NCBI GenBank assembly: GCA_036245805.1
Contig: BTRK01000002.1
Coordinates: forward strand, 41,646,661-41,710,660
Length of the DNA: 64,000 nucleotides
Source of the DNA: Pristionchus mayeri
Taxonomy: Eukaryota > Nematoda > Chromadorea > Rhabditida > Neodiplogasteridae
Reading direction: 5' to 3'
Made by a program: the position numbers and the translations under genes. Position 1 is the first letter of the stretch. Each line of letters starts with the position of its first letter. Below, piece after piece: positions 10,672 to 22,722 of the stretch. The notes under the pieces were generated by a model. It searched no databases. It saw only the letters and a list, made by a program, of their open reading frames with translations, and was not told the origin of the DNA.

Positions 10672-13320
10672 GAGTCCGGATCTGAGGAAATTCACCACTA
10701 CCCGGACATTGAGCCCGGACTTCGATTTCAGCTATGGTCACACACAAAACCTATAGTGCTTAGAGTCTTCATTTGAAATTTCATAGCGATATCCTCTTTG
10801 TCGCACAAAGTGGCGCGCCAGGCGCGGGTACAGTGAAAAATGATGAAAATTCATATTTTCTCAGCCGATCAAGTTAGACTCAAAATTCCTTTTGCATTAT
10901 GTTTGACTACCCCAAAGCGCTCTGGGCCACTATTGAAATCTAGTTCGGTACAATTCTGAATGTAACATTTTGAGTGCCACTTTCACATTTTTCGAGTTCG
11001 TTCCACATTGCACACGTTTCCGCACATATTTGCACATGTCACATGGTACGCCATCCGTATATGCATACACTCGACCAATGATAGATTCAAAATCGTCATT
11101 AACTTCCATTGAAAATGCGATTTATAGCAGAGGATGTCGGAAACTGACAGCACGAATTCAACTGTCCCGATCGTTTTTCAATTCAAATTGAGGCGCAGAT
11201 AACTTTTGAGTAACAGGGAGGCAAGATTACTCAGAAAAATTATTATTTTCAAAAGTTTAAAAAAATTCGATTTTCATAAACTCCAAAGATGCCCAATTTG
11301 TGTACACCTAACTGAAGGTTTTCAACTATTTCGTTTGAAAGCAGTTGGTGAAAATTGTAGCTGGCACTGCCATGAATAAGGCGTTCTAAAACCATCAATG
11401 TCCAAAGTTGTCTTGGTCCAGATATTCTCAATCGAAAACTCAAAATGAGAATGGTCGAAATAAATTTTGTTCAATTTTGACGCATCATGCACTAAGATCG
11501 AACTTGTTTCATCATCCTATTTCATAAAATAATTAGTAGAGTCAAAAATCGTTGAGAAAAGCTAAACTTCATAACTTTGGATTTTTGCAGCATTTGAAGT
11601 ATCTAAAATTCGTCTTCACAAACAATAGAAAACAAATTGGAAACCACTGAAATTTGCATTCAATTTCTTAAGCACTCTAACGCTTGCTACCACAGCGAGT
11701 ACTAGGAAGATAGAGCTCCTTTCAAGATCATTAAAGTAAGCTCGAATATGCAATATCATTGGACTTAAATGAGAACTTTCTTTATTTTTGACATAATGTT
11801 TGTGAAAATCATGTAGATATTTGCATCGAAAATATTCAGTGAATATAAGAAAACGAAAAATAATATCAGAACCTAAATTTCATTAAGTCTAAAAAATTGA
11901 CAAAAATGAAAATTATGAAAATCGATTTTTGTAGAATGATACACACTTAGCTTTTCTCAACGATTTTTGACTCTACTAATTATTTTATGAAATACGATGA
12001 TGAAACAAGTTCGATCTTGGTGATCTTGGTCAAAATTGGACAACATTTATTTCAAAATGAGTTTATGAAAGTTTATGAAAATGAAAAAAAAAATATTTTT
12101 TTAAACTTTTGAAAATAATAATTTTTCTGGGTAATCTTGCCTCCCTATTAGTCAAAAGTTATCTGCGCCTCAATTTGAATTGAAAAACGATCGGGACAGT
12201 TGAATTCGTGCTGTCAGTTTCCGACATCCTCTGCTATACATCGCATTTTCAATGGAAGTTAATGACGGTTTTGAATCTATAATTGGTCGAGTGTATGCAT
12301 ATACGGATGGCGTACCATGTGACATGTGCAAATATGTGCGGAAACGTGTGCAATGCAGAACGAACTCGAAAAATGTGAAAGTGGTACTCAAAATGTTACA
12401 TTCAGAATTGGACCGACCTCGATTTCAATAGTGGCCCAGAGCGCTTTGGGGTAGTCAAACATAATGCAAAAGGAATTTTGAGTCTAGCTTGTTCGGCTGA
12501 GAAAATATGAATTTTCACCATTTTGACTTTGCATGATTTATTATAGCGATAATTTAAAGAACTTGAAGTGTCGTAAGTACGCCTTGTTTGGTACTATTTT
12601 ATTCAGAGTAGTACGTACTTCAAGTTTTGCCTGCTTACCAATATGAGTATACAGAACATTGGATACTTAGTTAGACACGCTGAAATTAGGGAAAAATTGA
12701 AGTTGTGAAAATTCAATTTTCTGAAATGTTTTGAAGCCAGTGTTTTTTCAACATTATATTGTTTACATATCACTAAGTACTCAAATTCACACCTAACTAA
12801 GTTCTAATAAAGCCTGGAATGTTGAATTTGAACGATCTGTTTCCGACATCATCCGATATAAATCGCAATTTCGATGGAAGTTAATTACGATTTTGAATGT
12901 TTGATAGTTCGAATGTATGAATAGGTGAATGGAGTGCACAGCGATATATGTAAATATGTGCGGAAACGTATGTAACGTGGAACGAACACGGGAAATGTGA
13001 AAGTTACTCTAGAACCGTCACATTCAAAATTGAACTAAATTCGATTTCAATAGCACCCCAGACCACTATGGAGTAGCCAAACATAATGTAAAAGGAATTT
13101 TGAGTCTAACTTGATCGGCTGAGAAAATATGAATTTTCATCATTTTTCACTGTACCCGCACCTGGCGCGCCACTTTGTGCGATAAAGAGGATATCGCTAT
13201 GAAATTTCAAATGAAGACTCTAAGCACTATAGGTCCTGTGTTTGACCATAGCTGAAATCAAAGTCCGGGCTCAATGTCCGGGAAATGTCCGAAATGGTAA
13301 CTCTCCTCATATCCGGACCC
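10672..13320. mobile_element. TTAA-flanked fold-back DNA element (non-autonomous)
   Basis: Termini are inverted repeats (GAGTCCGGATCTGAGG on the left against CCTCATATCCGGACCC on the right), directly bordered by TTAA at 10668–10671 and 13321–13324. That duplication is typical of piggyBac and Kolobok-type transposons. Subterminal arms (about 10700–11640 against about 11940–12520 and again 12840–13280) pair over several hundred bases, with one right-hand block duplicated. Both arms encode the same 73-residue open frame on opposite strands, starting MS-TFTFFEFV. This is a by-product of the inversion. No DDE transposase was recognised, so movement would need an enzyme supplied in trans. Confidence 0.72.
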
Positions 13321-13930
13321 TTAAAATCGTTTTTATAAGTACAGCTTTTATATTTTTGTGATAATTTCTCATGTCCCGTCCATGTACGGAAACGATTTGC
13401 GAAATTGTTGAACACGGGTTATGTGTTTATTTTTTCTGAGCATGCATAATATCCGATCAGTGCAGTTGCTTCCTCTTTGATGAAACACATCACATACACA
13501 CATCAATTTATCCAGGTCGAATGAATACCAAGTACCATTACTTGTACCAGTCGTAGAATCTATGGTTGAAAAAATATGGTTTTCAGCTGGTACTGATCAG
13601 TGCGTAACCACGAACTGGTGTCCGACCTCAAAATGTATGCTTAAATGTAACTCTAACACCTCTGAGATTAATAAGTGTGCCATCAACGTCCAGCTTGAGC
13701 AGCCGTGAAGGCAAATGCCACAAGAAGAAATCCAAGGAAGATACAATGATGGAGTTGATTTATCACTGGTGTTGTTTACGGAAAATGAATATTTCTCGAA
13801 AAATGTGAATGATGACTACAGCTAAACGCATAATCAATCCTGAGTTATGTTCTGACTCTCCTAAGTTTACACACTCTCTCGAATCATAGATATTGCGATA
13901 GAGTATGCAAAACATTCTGGGTTCTCAAGT
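13321..13930. other. Spacer before LINE
   Basis: No gene seen. A CACACTCTCTCG stretch at 13870–13881 followed by GCGATAGAGTATG is a weak relative of the palindromic mini-element core. The last part may be LINE 5' UTR. Confidence 0.35.
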
Positions 13931-16768
13931 GTGTGGCGAGCGGTTGAGTGCGATTTCGTCTCTCCGTCTCCGGTTCCGCCCGCAAGGATTCCCTCTCCCA
14001 GAAGCTTTAGCACGCGGGAGTTGTACGCCGCCACGATGGGTCGCCACTTCTACATCGGCACCATCAACGCCAGGACGCTCGGCCCAAGGGAGAAGCAGAC
14101 GGAGATGGAGCTCGCCCTCGACAAGATCAAGTGGGACGAGGTTGCAGTGCAGGAAGCAAGGATTGTGGGTTGTGCCTCGTTCAATCTTACATCCTCAGGC
14201 ACTGTAATCTACCACTCGGGCGGGCCCACTGCTTCTCATGGCGTGGCATTTTTGCTTCGACCGCAACTCGCGCGCGGAGCAGTGTTCAATGGCCTCTCCC
14301 CTCGTCTAGCCACTCTGCTCCTCCCCGATCTGCGGCTCTTCCTGGTCTGCGCGTATGCCCCCACGTCTTCCTACGATGACAACGCGTACGAAGACTTCCT
14401 AGACCAGGTTGAGACCGCCCTGCAGAGTGCCCCAAGAGGTCATCTGCCAGTTCTGGTCGGTGATTTCAACTGTCGAGTGGCGAGGGAACCTGGCAATGAA
14501 AGATTTGTCGGAAACTTCGCCTCTCCCACACCGAACTCACGCGGACGCTGCTTCACTGAGCTCTGCGTGAGGAACAGACTGCGCATCCTGAACACGTTCC
14601 CCAAGAGAAGGCACGGTCGAATCTGGGCCTTGCGATACCGCAACGGCTCCGCATTCCACCAAATTGACTACGTTGCAGCGCCCATCACAGCGAGGGTAGT
14701 CAACTGTGGAGTCGTTGGTCGGTTTGAGTTTGACTCCGACCATCGCCTTGTCCGGATGTGCCTCACCCTCCCTGGCAAGGCGAGGCAGAAAAGATGCAGG
14801 GAGCGGCTAGATTTTGATCTATCCGCTTTTACTGCCAATGCATCACTTCTCGCTTCCCTTCCCGCCCCAGTTCTGCCGCCGATGCCTGTACTACGGTAAA
14901 GGCTTTCACGGAGACCGCGGCAACGAACTGTTGGAGGAAGCGCCAATCCCCTTCCTGGATCTCGAGTGGAACGCGGAAGCTCCTAGCGACGCGCCATCAA
15001 ATGCAATCCAACCCACAAGGAACTGTAGCCTACTCTGTTGCCTGCAAAGCTGCCCGGACGAGTCTCGTCGATGACATCAGGAAGCGAAAGGAGGCACAAG
15101 CACGGCAAGCAGCAAACATGGGAAGGAGCATCGTGAAGAGCATGCTGAGCCTGCAAACCTCAAAGAAGCGCCTTCTAGTTCCAGACCCTGTAACTGGTGC
15201 GCTCTCTCAAGCAGCCACCAAGACAGTGGTCCAGAGCTTCTTTGAGGGTCTCTACACCCCTTCAGTTCAGTTTCCACTCCAAGTCACTCCTCAGCCTCTG
15301 GATCCCCTTCCTCCCTTCCTACCCGATGAGGTCAGCGAAGCGATGTCCCAAATCAAGTGTGGTCACTCACCCGGGTCGGATGGCATTCTCCCTGACTTGC
15401 TATACCAATCGCGACACCACCTTGCCCCCGTTATCGCTGATCTACTCAACTACCTGGTAGATGGAGAGGCTGTTCGACCTGACCGAAGCAATTGTCACTC
15501 TTCTGCACAAGAAAGGAGACCCTACCAACATTGGGAACTTCCGTCCCATCTCCCTCCTCACCGTTTCCCTGAAGACAATGACCAAAGTCATCCTTCAGAG
15601 ACTCGAAACTGAGCTTGAAGAAACAGAGTCCTCGACCCAAACCGGTTTCCGGCGCGGTTACAGTACTCTCGACAACCTGCACGCCATCAAGCAGGTCGCT
15701 GAACGAACCTCTGAGTACGGTATCCCACTCTACTTGGCGTTCGTCGACTTCAAGAAGGCGTTCGACTGTGTGGAGTGGAATGCCTGCTGGCAAGCTCTCT
15801 TCTCGTTCGGAGCCCATCCCTTCCTCGTTCACGTGTTGCGGCGTCTCTACGAGTCCTCCTCCACACTCATTCGAGTTAATGAGGAGCTCGTTCCCGTGAC
15901 TGTGCGTAGAGGAGTCCGCCAAGGGGATACCCTCTCGCCTCGTCTCTTCAATGCACTTCTACGATCAGCCATGGACAACATCGATTGGGAGAACGACGGG
16001 ATTCGAATCGACGGGAGGTGCCTTTGCCACGTGGAGTACGCAGATGATGTTGCCCTCGTCGCGAAATCTCGGCCGGAATTGGAACGGATGTTGAAGAAGC
16101 TGATGGATGCGTGCAGCAGAGTGGGTCTCGAAGTCAATGCAAACAAGACCAATCTGCTCACCTCCTGTTCCTCTACCCGCAAACCAATCATCATCAATAA
16201 TTTGCGGTTCGAATTCGTCGAAAGTGCCACCTATCTAGGAGGTAGAATCACTCTTCCCCTGGATCATTCCGACGAAATAGAACATCGGATTCGATTGGGG
16301 TGGTTGGCCTGGAGCAAGCTATCGCATCTGCTCTCCTCCCGCCTTCTTCCCATGAAGATCAGGAGGCGAGTCTTCGAGAGCTGCATCACTGCCACCGTTC
16401 TCTACGGAAGTGAAGTATGGGCGCTACGGGCAAGTGAGAAAGAGCGACTGGCAGTGACTCAACGGAAGATGGAACGGAAGATGGTGGGAGTAACATTGAG
16501 AGACCGTTGGAGGAATGAGCGCGTGCGGGGTATGACGAAGCTGCGGGATTGGATTGAGGAAGGGTTGAAAAGGAAAGCGCGCTGGGCCCTCAAGGTCAGA
16601 AGAATGGAAATGGAGCAGTGGAGCCGCGCAACAACCGTCTGGATCCCCTACAACAGGAATCGTCCCCCTGGAAAGCCTCGCGCACGATGGAGAGACGACC
16701 TAACCCGAGCTGTTGGCACCCACTGGTGGAGTGCAACTAATGAAGATTATCGACCTATCATCTTCTGA
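13931..16768 (+). mobile_element. RTE-type non-LTR retrotransposon, nearly full length, two frameshifts
   Basis: The first frame (13931–14899) carries an endonuclease/exonuclease/phosphatase domain with visible catalytic motifs: INARTL, QEAR, YAPT, VGDFNCRV, QIDY and SDHRLV. After a frameshift near 14885 the linker and reverse transcriptase start continue (DIRKRKEAQARQAAN, GHSPGSDGILPDLLYQ). A second shift near 15460 leads to the remaining RT: FRPISLL, FVDFKKAFDCVEW, RQGDTLSP and the active-site YADDVALV, then a C-terminal GWLAWSKLSHLL and VLYGSEVWALRASEKER region. The layout of one long ORF with endonuclease plus RT and a short 3' tail (TTGATTGATG near 16791) fits the RTE clade. All catalytic residues I can see are intact, so the copy is recently inactivated or the frameshifts are sequence errors. 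Confidence 0.88.
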
Positions 16769-17369
16769 GCGTCTATTGCCTGATAAGATAAATTGATTGA
16801 TGCAAAACGAAGAGTGTCAGACGATTGCTCTCATTCCTACCCCTATCGCATTTGTCATTCATTCAGGATGAGAGAAATTCGAAAAACAGAAAAGATCGAT
16901 AAGAAACGAGAAAAGCGAGAAGACTATTTTAGTAAATCCCCCCCCCCCCCCCCCTGGGGGGAAATGGGGATGCCAGTATAAAGGTCTTCGAGACTGGGCA
17001 CAAAATTATTCATTTTCTTATATTCGAGTTGATGTATACGTCATCTCACCAAAAGCAGAAGATCTTGCATGATTCATAAATATCGAATAAGAAAGAGGGG
17101 CACTGCTGCGCAATCCCCGGAAACCTCCAACCTGTTCTTACGTATTGTTATTATTTCCTAGAACGATGGTATCAGGTAGCTCACAATTATATCTAATCCA
17201 GCACAAAGGTTGTGCATGCACTTTACTTGGGAATGTTAATGCTAAATCAGTAAGCTTCTGGTTGTCCGGGATTGTGCAGAAGCGCCGAAAAAAGAAAATA
17301 TACAGTTTATAATTAACGGATTTTTTTCTAATCCGTCTTTAAAATATCTCGGAAATTAATCAAGTGCTC
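16769..17369. other. Spacer with polyC/polyG run
   Basis: Holds a 15-C then 6-G run (16939–16960) and AT-rich sequence. No gene seen. The last part is the upstream region of the next small gene. Confidence 0.4.
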
Positions 17370-17480
17370 TATAAAAGCCCGAGCTGTGAGTCAAATGCAT
17401 CATTCAAAATGGGGTGCGCTCTTGGATTTCTTCCCCATGCCGCTGCCCTGGCCTCTCTAATCAATAACGAAGAAAAGGTG
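17370..17480 (+). pseudogene. Orphan promoter plus signal-peptide exon of the helical secreted family
   Basis: A TATA box (TATAAAAG, 17370–17377) lies 39 bp before ATG 17409. The exon reads MGCALGFLPHAAALASLINN and ends EEK before a GTGTGG donor, matching the start of the copy at 34665 (MRRALGFLLLSAAFAAPVND). No downstream exon follows before the next family gene at 17723. It may be a detached first exon or an alternative first exon of that gene. Confidence 0.55.
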
Positions 17481-17683
17481 TGGTGCTTCTGAATGTGATG
17501 ATGAAGCCAACCCATTATATGATTATCTCGATCCCGAGGGCGGTCAGATATGCATAGTATTCTAGATGGTCATGTTTCTCGAATTTATTCCTGAATGACT
17601 TACGGCCGAGAGAAAAGAGGAGGAATGGCATCACTTGTGTGGACAGCTCATCTTAACATTCTTCGGGAGTTAATCATTTCCCG

Positions 17684-17691
17684 TATAAAAA
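17684..17691 (+). promoter_or_regulatory. TATA box of helical-family gene
   Basis: TATAAAAA lies 39 bp upstream of the ATG at 17723. The CATCATTCGAG before the ATG is shared with other members (34665 copy: CATCATTCGAG; 50010 copy: CATCTTTCGAG), suggesting a conserved core promoter and initiator. Confidence 0.65.
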
Positions 17692-17722
17692 ACTGAGAGT
17701 TGAATCAACTCCATCATTCGAG

Positions 17723-18715
17723 ATGAGGCTCTCCCTCGGGTTGCTTCTGGCTGCTTCTGTATTCACTAATGAGGTTTGGAATTCCTAACTTCGGCAGTAG
17801 AACTATGACGTCATTCCAACGTCATAGTTATCATCCGACCTAATGCGCTTACTTCGAACAGATTTTCTACGAATTAGGATGCAAATAACACATGTATATC
17901 CTAAATCAGGTAGGAGGCAAGTAACTATGATATGAGAACTACGTCGGATGATTACCGTCGGATGGTAACCTACTAGATGATAACCAATAAATGGACCGTT
18001 CTGTTGTACTTTCACAGTAGATCCCCACTGTGTAAAAAATATTCTGCGAAAGTTCTTCAGGAGGGGTCATTTTTGGTTTTCATCCAGTAGGTTACTATGA
18101 TCATCCGACCTAGTGCCGGACCTGGTTGAACAACTAGGATCGATAACTGTTCTTCAGGCATCTGGTGGTTCTCGCGAAGTAGATGCAACCACGTTTGCTA
18201 AGCTTCGAAGCAATGTACGCATTGAATTATTATTAATTTTCATAATTGAAACTTCATGAAAATCATGAAAATCGCTTGACGTGGCTATCTTTACCATTTC
18301 AGTACCTCACTGATGCTCAGCACATTCTCCTGCGAGCGCACTACATTGTCGAGAAGATCGAAGAGATCTCCAAAAACTCCGAAAAAAATGGCGTCAGACC
18401 TGAAGATCGAGAGTATTACAAAAGTGAGGCCGGTTCGAAGCTTGATTTATGCGTCGGGGGCTATAAAAACGTGATTACGCGCATTTAGCAACCCGGAAGC
18501 TCATTATCCTTACTCGCAACCCGGAAGCTCATTATCCTTACATGTATTGCATTGATTCTTACAGGGCACCTTCAGAGCTTGGAATCGACGATCGAGGGAA
18601 AGGCCGCTTTCAGAGTCATCCATCGCGCCGCGGAGAAAGCCTCAACCGAAAGCAGAATGAGCATCGAGAAGATGATCGAGGACTACACCGCATTCTTCGC
18701 CAACCTACGCAAATG
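17723..18715 (+). CDS. Small secreted helical protein, divergent family member
   Basis: Four exons: 17723–17773, 18158–18213, 18303–18423 and 18565–18715, all in phase. The N-terminus MRLSLGLLLAASVFTNE is a signal peptide. Exon 3 (YLTDAQHILLRAHYIVEKIE and the RPEDREYY end) and exon 4 (KAAFRVIHRAAEKASTESRM, ending FFANLRK) are charged and helical. They line up loosely with exons 3 and 7–8 of the larger family at 43–61 kb (AAEKFA near the C-terminus). Mature size is about 110 residues without cysteine-rich motifs. Function unknown; it is presumably secreted. Intron 1 holds a composite fold-back element, and intron 3 a 27-bp tandem duplication. Confidence 0.6.
17785..18118. repeat. Fold-back element of the TAGGTCGGATGA family
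   Basis: Several inverted copies of ATCATCCGACCTA and GTTACTATGA flank a centre with TTCACAGTAGAT. The same terminal motif (CACTAGGTCGGATGA) recurs at about 31806, 32795, 50206, 55885 and 60221, indicating a dispersed palindromic repeat family. It sits in intron 1 of the small secreted gene. Confidence 0.65.
18488..18541. repeat. 27-bp tandem duplication
   Basis: GCAACCCGGAAGCTCATTAT plus CCTTAC occurs twice in direct succession in the last intron of the small secreted gene. Confidence 0.9.
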
Positions 18716-19929
18716 AATTCGGTTCAATGTGCTCTGATAAAATATTGAATTATCATGTGTACATATCGAATTGCGAACTACCACTGAATATGAAATCGGT
18801 TGGATTAACTCGATTTTTACAAAAATCCATTTATCGATTATATTGCGGTCGTTCGAATCACGGACACAAAGGCCATACAGTGATTGCAAGGGACATTTGG
18901 GAAGGGAACAGAGAAATAACGGGATATGGGGGTTTTAAAGTTGCGGAGCGTCTGGAATATGCGTCAAGATGATGTATTAGAACGAATGATATCTCGATGT
19001 CATCGATCAAGATGAGGCTGTTTCATCGAATGGCGCTTCTCGCTGTCTAATTTTCGCCATCGTGCCAATGGAGTACAGTGAATGTTTACAGCTATAATGG
19101 CACATCATCCTCTCCCGCTTTGTAGCGCCGCAAAATCGTTGATTTATCCGGTTACCATACCACTGTATCCAATGTCTGATGCTATTTTCGAAATATGTAT
19201 TCAGATTTATTTTTTCTAGAACATTTTGTTTCGGGTAAGGTTGTTCCCTCGAGGTCAGTTAATATCTTTCCAATAAGTGTTTACATCATTATGTGTAGAT
19301 CGCTCTCACTCTTGCCGTAACACATATTTGGCAGTTTCTGCGGCGAGAAAGTTTCGTTTGCCTCTCCCTTACTTTCTTTTGTGCTCACTCTTTCTAGCGG
19401 AATCTATTCGAGGGCGAGAACCGGAAACAACTCCCGCAATAATTGAAGAGAGAGAGAAAGAAAGTGAGCAGCGTGAGGGAGAAAGTGCGAGAGCGCAAAT
19501 ATTTGTTTGTCTTTTACTAACCGTTTAAGTTTGAGTAACTGCAAGTAGTGAATTCCTTTTCGTTGTTGCCTGTTCAATGAGATCGATAAATGCTTGTTTG
19601 AGATTAGTCTGATCTCGTTTCGCCTTAAATGACGCGTCATTCTTAGAACGCTTATTGTCGTGATCGCTTTCGATATTTCTTTTCGTCTCCTTGCTACTAA
19701 ATCCACTTTCTCTGAGCAATTGTTGTTCTCTTTAAAGGGACCTGGAAACGTAAAACCATATTCTCTCTGTTGGTGTAAAATGATCCCAAAACATCACTAA
19801 AAATAATTTAAAAAATTGAAAAAAATATTTAAATTTAATTCGTGATTTTAAAAATCCCGTTCAAATTAATTGTTCCGCTTGTTCGGCCCGAGAACGAAAT
19901 TTTGCGATAAGCAGCGTTTCTCTCGGGTC
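18716..19929. other. Intergenic, nothing recognised
   Basis: Mixed-composition sequence with a purine-rich stretch at 19448–19500. Open frames lack motifs. No gene can be supported. Confidence 0.4.
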
Positions 19930-20610
19930 AAGATCACACTATAAACTACAAACTTCGCTGCTTGAAACCGGCCGTGTATAAGCGCTGATACGCAGTCAAG
20001 TTCGGGGGACGCCACTACGCTCCCTGTTCTCTTGCCGTTTCTGCTCAATTTTGGCTGCTGTTTATCAATTTTTACGCGTATTTCGTCTATTCTCCCAGTT
20101 CATATATTGTTGAGCCCACTAAACACCATAATTAGCGCCATGTGTACTGTTTTGCTTCAATTATTGCCCCGTGTTGTATAGGAATCTTGCTAATAGCTAA
20201 TTATCCTTATCCCTATTCACAGACACTCGCATCTTTGCTCACTCCCCTTCCCTCAGTTGTTTACGTGCCCTATGCATGTTGTTGACGGGAGTGTGTCCTC
20301 TCTTTCTCTGCACTCTCTTCACTCGCTCGCACTATCGAGAGGCGCGCCCCTCGTTCTCCTCCTCGTCAATCGCTCATTTAGCTTTCGCGCCACCCAGTCA
20401 CCCGGTCTTTCCCTGTCTAGGGAACACTTCGCTGCTTGGATCTGGCCGTGGTTTGCCGCTGATCGACAGCCGGGCTGGAGAGACTCCACCACGCGCCCTT
20501 CTCGCTTGTCATTTCTGGTCGTTTTCGTCAGCTGTTTTCTATTTTTTACGCGTATTTCGTGTAGTCTTCCAGTTTTTCTGCCCACTAAGCACCTCAATTA
20601 GTTTCATGCG
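19930..20610. repeat. Diverged direct repeat, about 200 bp, upstream of the rps-18 copy
   Basis: Blocks 19930–20140 and 20420–20610 share, in order, CTTCGCTGCTTG, GGCCGTG, TTTTTACGCGTATTTCGT, CCCAGTT or CCAGTT, CCCACTAA and AATTAG. The second copy directly precedes the rps-18 pseudogene. This may be a duplicated promoter of the parent ribosomal gene. Confidence 0.6.
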
Positions 20611-20713
20611 TACTGCTTTGCTCATATTAATGACCTGCTAACGCTAATTTTCTTCTGTTTTCGGCCTTTTACTGTTGAATTCGCTTTAACTCAAGCCATT
20701 TCAGCAGGCAGCC

Positions 20714-21398
20714 ATGTCGTCCCTCATCATTCACAAGAAGTTCCAGCACATTCATCGTGTGATGAACACCAACATCGGTGGAAACAAGATGATCCCGTTC
20801 GCGCCCTTCCTGGAGCTCTTCAAGGTTTGCTCCTATTTTTTCTCGAACATTAGCCCCTCGATTTTATATTTGACTCTGTTTTGCCCTCTAGAAACGGTAT
20901 AATCATCATTTATAGTAATGTATTCTTACTCTTTCGTCATAATTAGAGTACAATGCGTGGTTGTGGGACGAAAAGTCGTTGGCAACTTTATACTTTGTGG
21001 GATATTGCTAAGAACTTCTCTTAGAGCACTTATGTACATGACTATAATGCTTAGAGCCTTGGTCAGGCTGATAAAGTTCGTGCTAAGGCTGGTCGTTATG
21101 TACTTCAAGCGCTGTATTTCAGGGACTTGACCGGACGCGGGACCGCGACGATCACCACCGTCATGCAGAACCCCACCCAGTATAAGATTACGGGGGCAGA
21201 GAAACTACAAGGACGGAAAGACCACCCAGGCGAGTAACGTTCGCAATATCTTTTTTTAAAAATTAGACTTGTGACACGTTAATACGCGTCACGCTACACG
21301 TGTTTATTGTCTATATTTGTTTATTGTCTTTTTAGGTTTTCTCCGCCGGGATCGACAACAAGTGGCGTGAGGATCTCGAGCGTCTCAAGAAGATTTGA
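20714..21398 (+). pseudogene. rps-18: Decayed 40S ribosomal protein S18 gene (intron-containing)
   Basis: Exon 1 reads KFQHIHRVMNTNIGGNK after MSSLIIHK, the recognisable uS13/S18 N-terminus. Later pieces retain ITTVMQNPTQYKI, a frame-shifted YKDGKTTQ, and an exon (VFSAGIDNKWREDLERLKKI) that ends in TGA at 21396 where the normal protein continues for another 40 or so residues. The middle (about 20950–21120) keeps only patches such as ADKVRAKAG. Introns are still present, so it arose by DNA duplication and not retroposition. It cannot make a complete S18. Confidence 0.82.
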
Positions 21399-22097
21399 CT
21401 CCACAAAGGCTAGTTTACGCTTATTTTTCGAAATTACGTCCCCACAACTTTCGTGATTTATAAGTATACAATCGCACGCATTATTCCCGACTCTTTCAAT
21501 AGTATTAATTAGTTTATTGAGAAGAAGTAGGATCCTTTTATTCGTGGCATAAATATATCACATACTGGCTGACAATCGCAGCAGAGTTGCCATGTGTTTT
21601 CGTTTTAAAGCTTACAAAGTGGCGCTCATAGCTAACTAATAGGTTATTAATTAATGGTATTGTGCAAACAATATTTATATATATTTATAAATATTAAATT
21701 TTCAAGTTAAAAAATTTCGCAATTCGAAATATGCCTTTCGATTATCGATTTTATCATAAATGCATGGATTGAATTTCCTTATGGATTTCGACCACAGTAA
21801 TTTATTCTCCTGATTTTTGTGATTCGAAAATGGTGCTGTGTGCAATATAATATGAAAAATGAAGAAAAATGTGCGTGTCACCTTGATTTGAAGAAATTTT
21901 TTCACATGATTTTTTTGTTTTTTTCTAGATTGTTTGTTTTCTTTTTTTAAACTTGCTAAAATTACATTCTCATTATTCTATTGAGAAAACAAGCTTACCA
22001 CGAGGTACCGAGAGGACACCACGTGGTTCCAGGAATCATTTACGTGGTACCGGTGCCATCCAAAATTTTTAATATCCTATTGTGCAATGAAAAAATA
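21399..22097. other. Intergenic, nothing recognised
   Basis: AT-rich. The last 100 bp begins a duplicated block with a CACGTGGTTCCAGGAATCA motif that recurs at about 22379. Confidence 0.4.
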
Positions 22098-22584
22098 ATG
22101 TTTATTTCGTTTGCAGCTGTGAATGTGGAGGAAAGGAAGGAGATAAGGAATGGATGCCCGTGACCAAGCTCTGACGCCTCGTCGAGGACAGAAAGATCAC
22201 CACCCCACTGGTTGGTTACTTTCGCTTATATGAAGACAGACGCTCGGTTCCATTGCGGAAGCATATTATTCCTCAATTAGTTGCATGTCTTCCCAAGTCG
22301 GTTCCAAGTAATTATCTTACCGTACCATACTGTTATTACACATTCCTGGGACGGTACCACGAGGTACCAGAACCATAACACGTGGTACCAGGAATCAACC
22401 GCGTTTTACCAAACCATTATGTTTTTTTTATTATTTCCTTTCACCATGAAAATAATTCTTATTTATTTTTACAGCTGTGGAGGCGGAGGAAAGAAAGGAG
22501 ACAAGGAATGGATGCCCGTGACCAAGCTCGGACGTCTCGTCAAGGACAGCAAGATCACCATCCTCGAGGAGATCTACCCCAAAG
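22098..22584 (+). pseudogene. rps-2: Duplicated partial exon of 40S ribosomal protein S2
   Basis: Two copies of one exon about 370 bp apart. The second (22476–22584) reads [20 protein letters not shown] and ends LEEIYPK before a GT donor, which is the uS5/S2 N-terminal region following the Gly-rich segment. The first (22118–22208) reads [11 protein letters not shown] then TGA, then RLVEDRKIT. Upstream intron sequence with CACGTGGTACCAGGAATCA is duplicated too. The rest of S2 (the RNA-binding domain) is not visible, so both are fragments. Confidence 0.8.
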
Positions 22585-22722
22585 GTCGGTTACTTTCGCG
22601 TGTATAATTCAACTATCCACCCCCCCCCCCAACGTTTCCCTATTTATATAATTAGGTCGTGTAGGAATGGTGAACTATCGCTTTGTATTATTTATCAAAA
22701 AAAATATGAAATGTGTATTAGT

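Noticed and set aside
10970..12391. Two identical 73-residue frames (TFTFFEFV) on opposite strands as genes
   Set aside because: They are mirror images within the arms of the TTAA-flanked element, with no motif or splice context.
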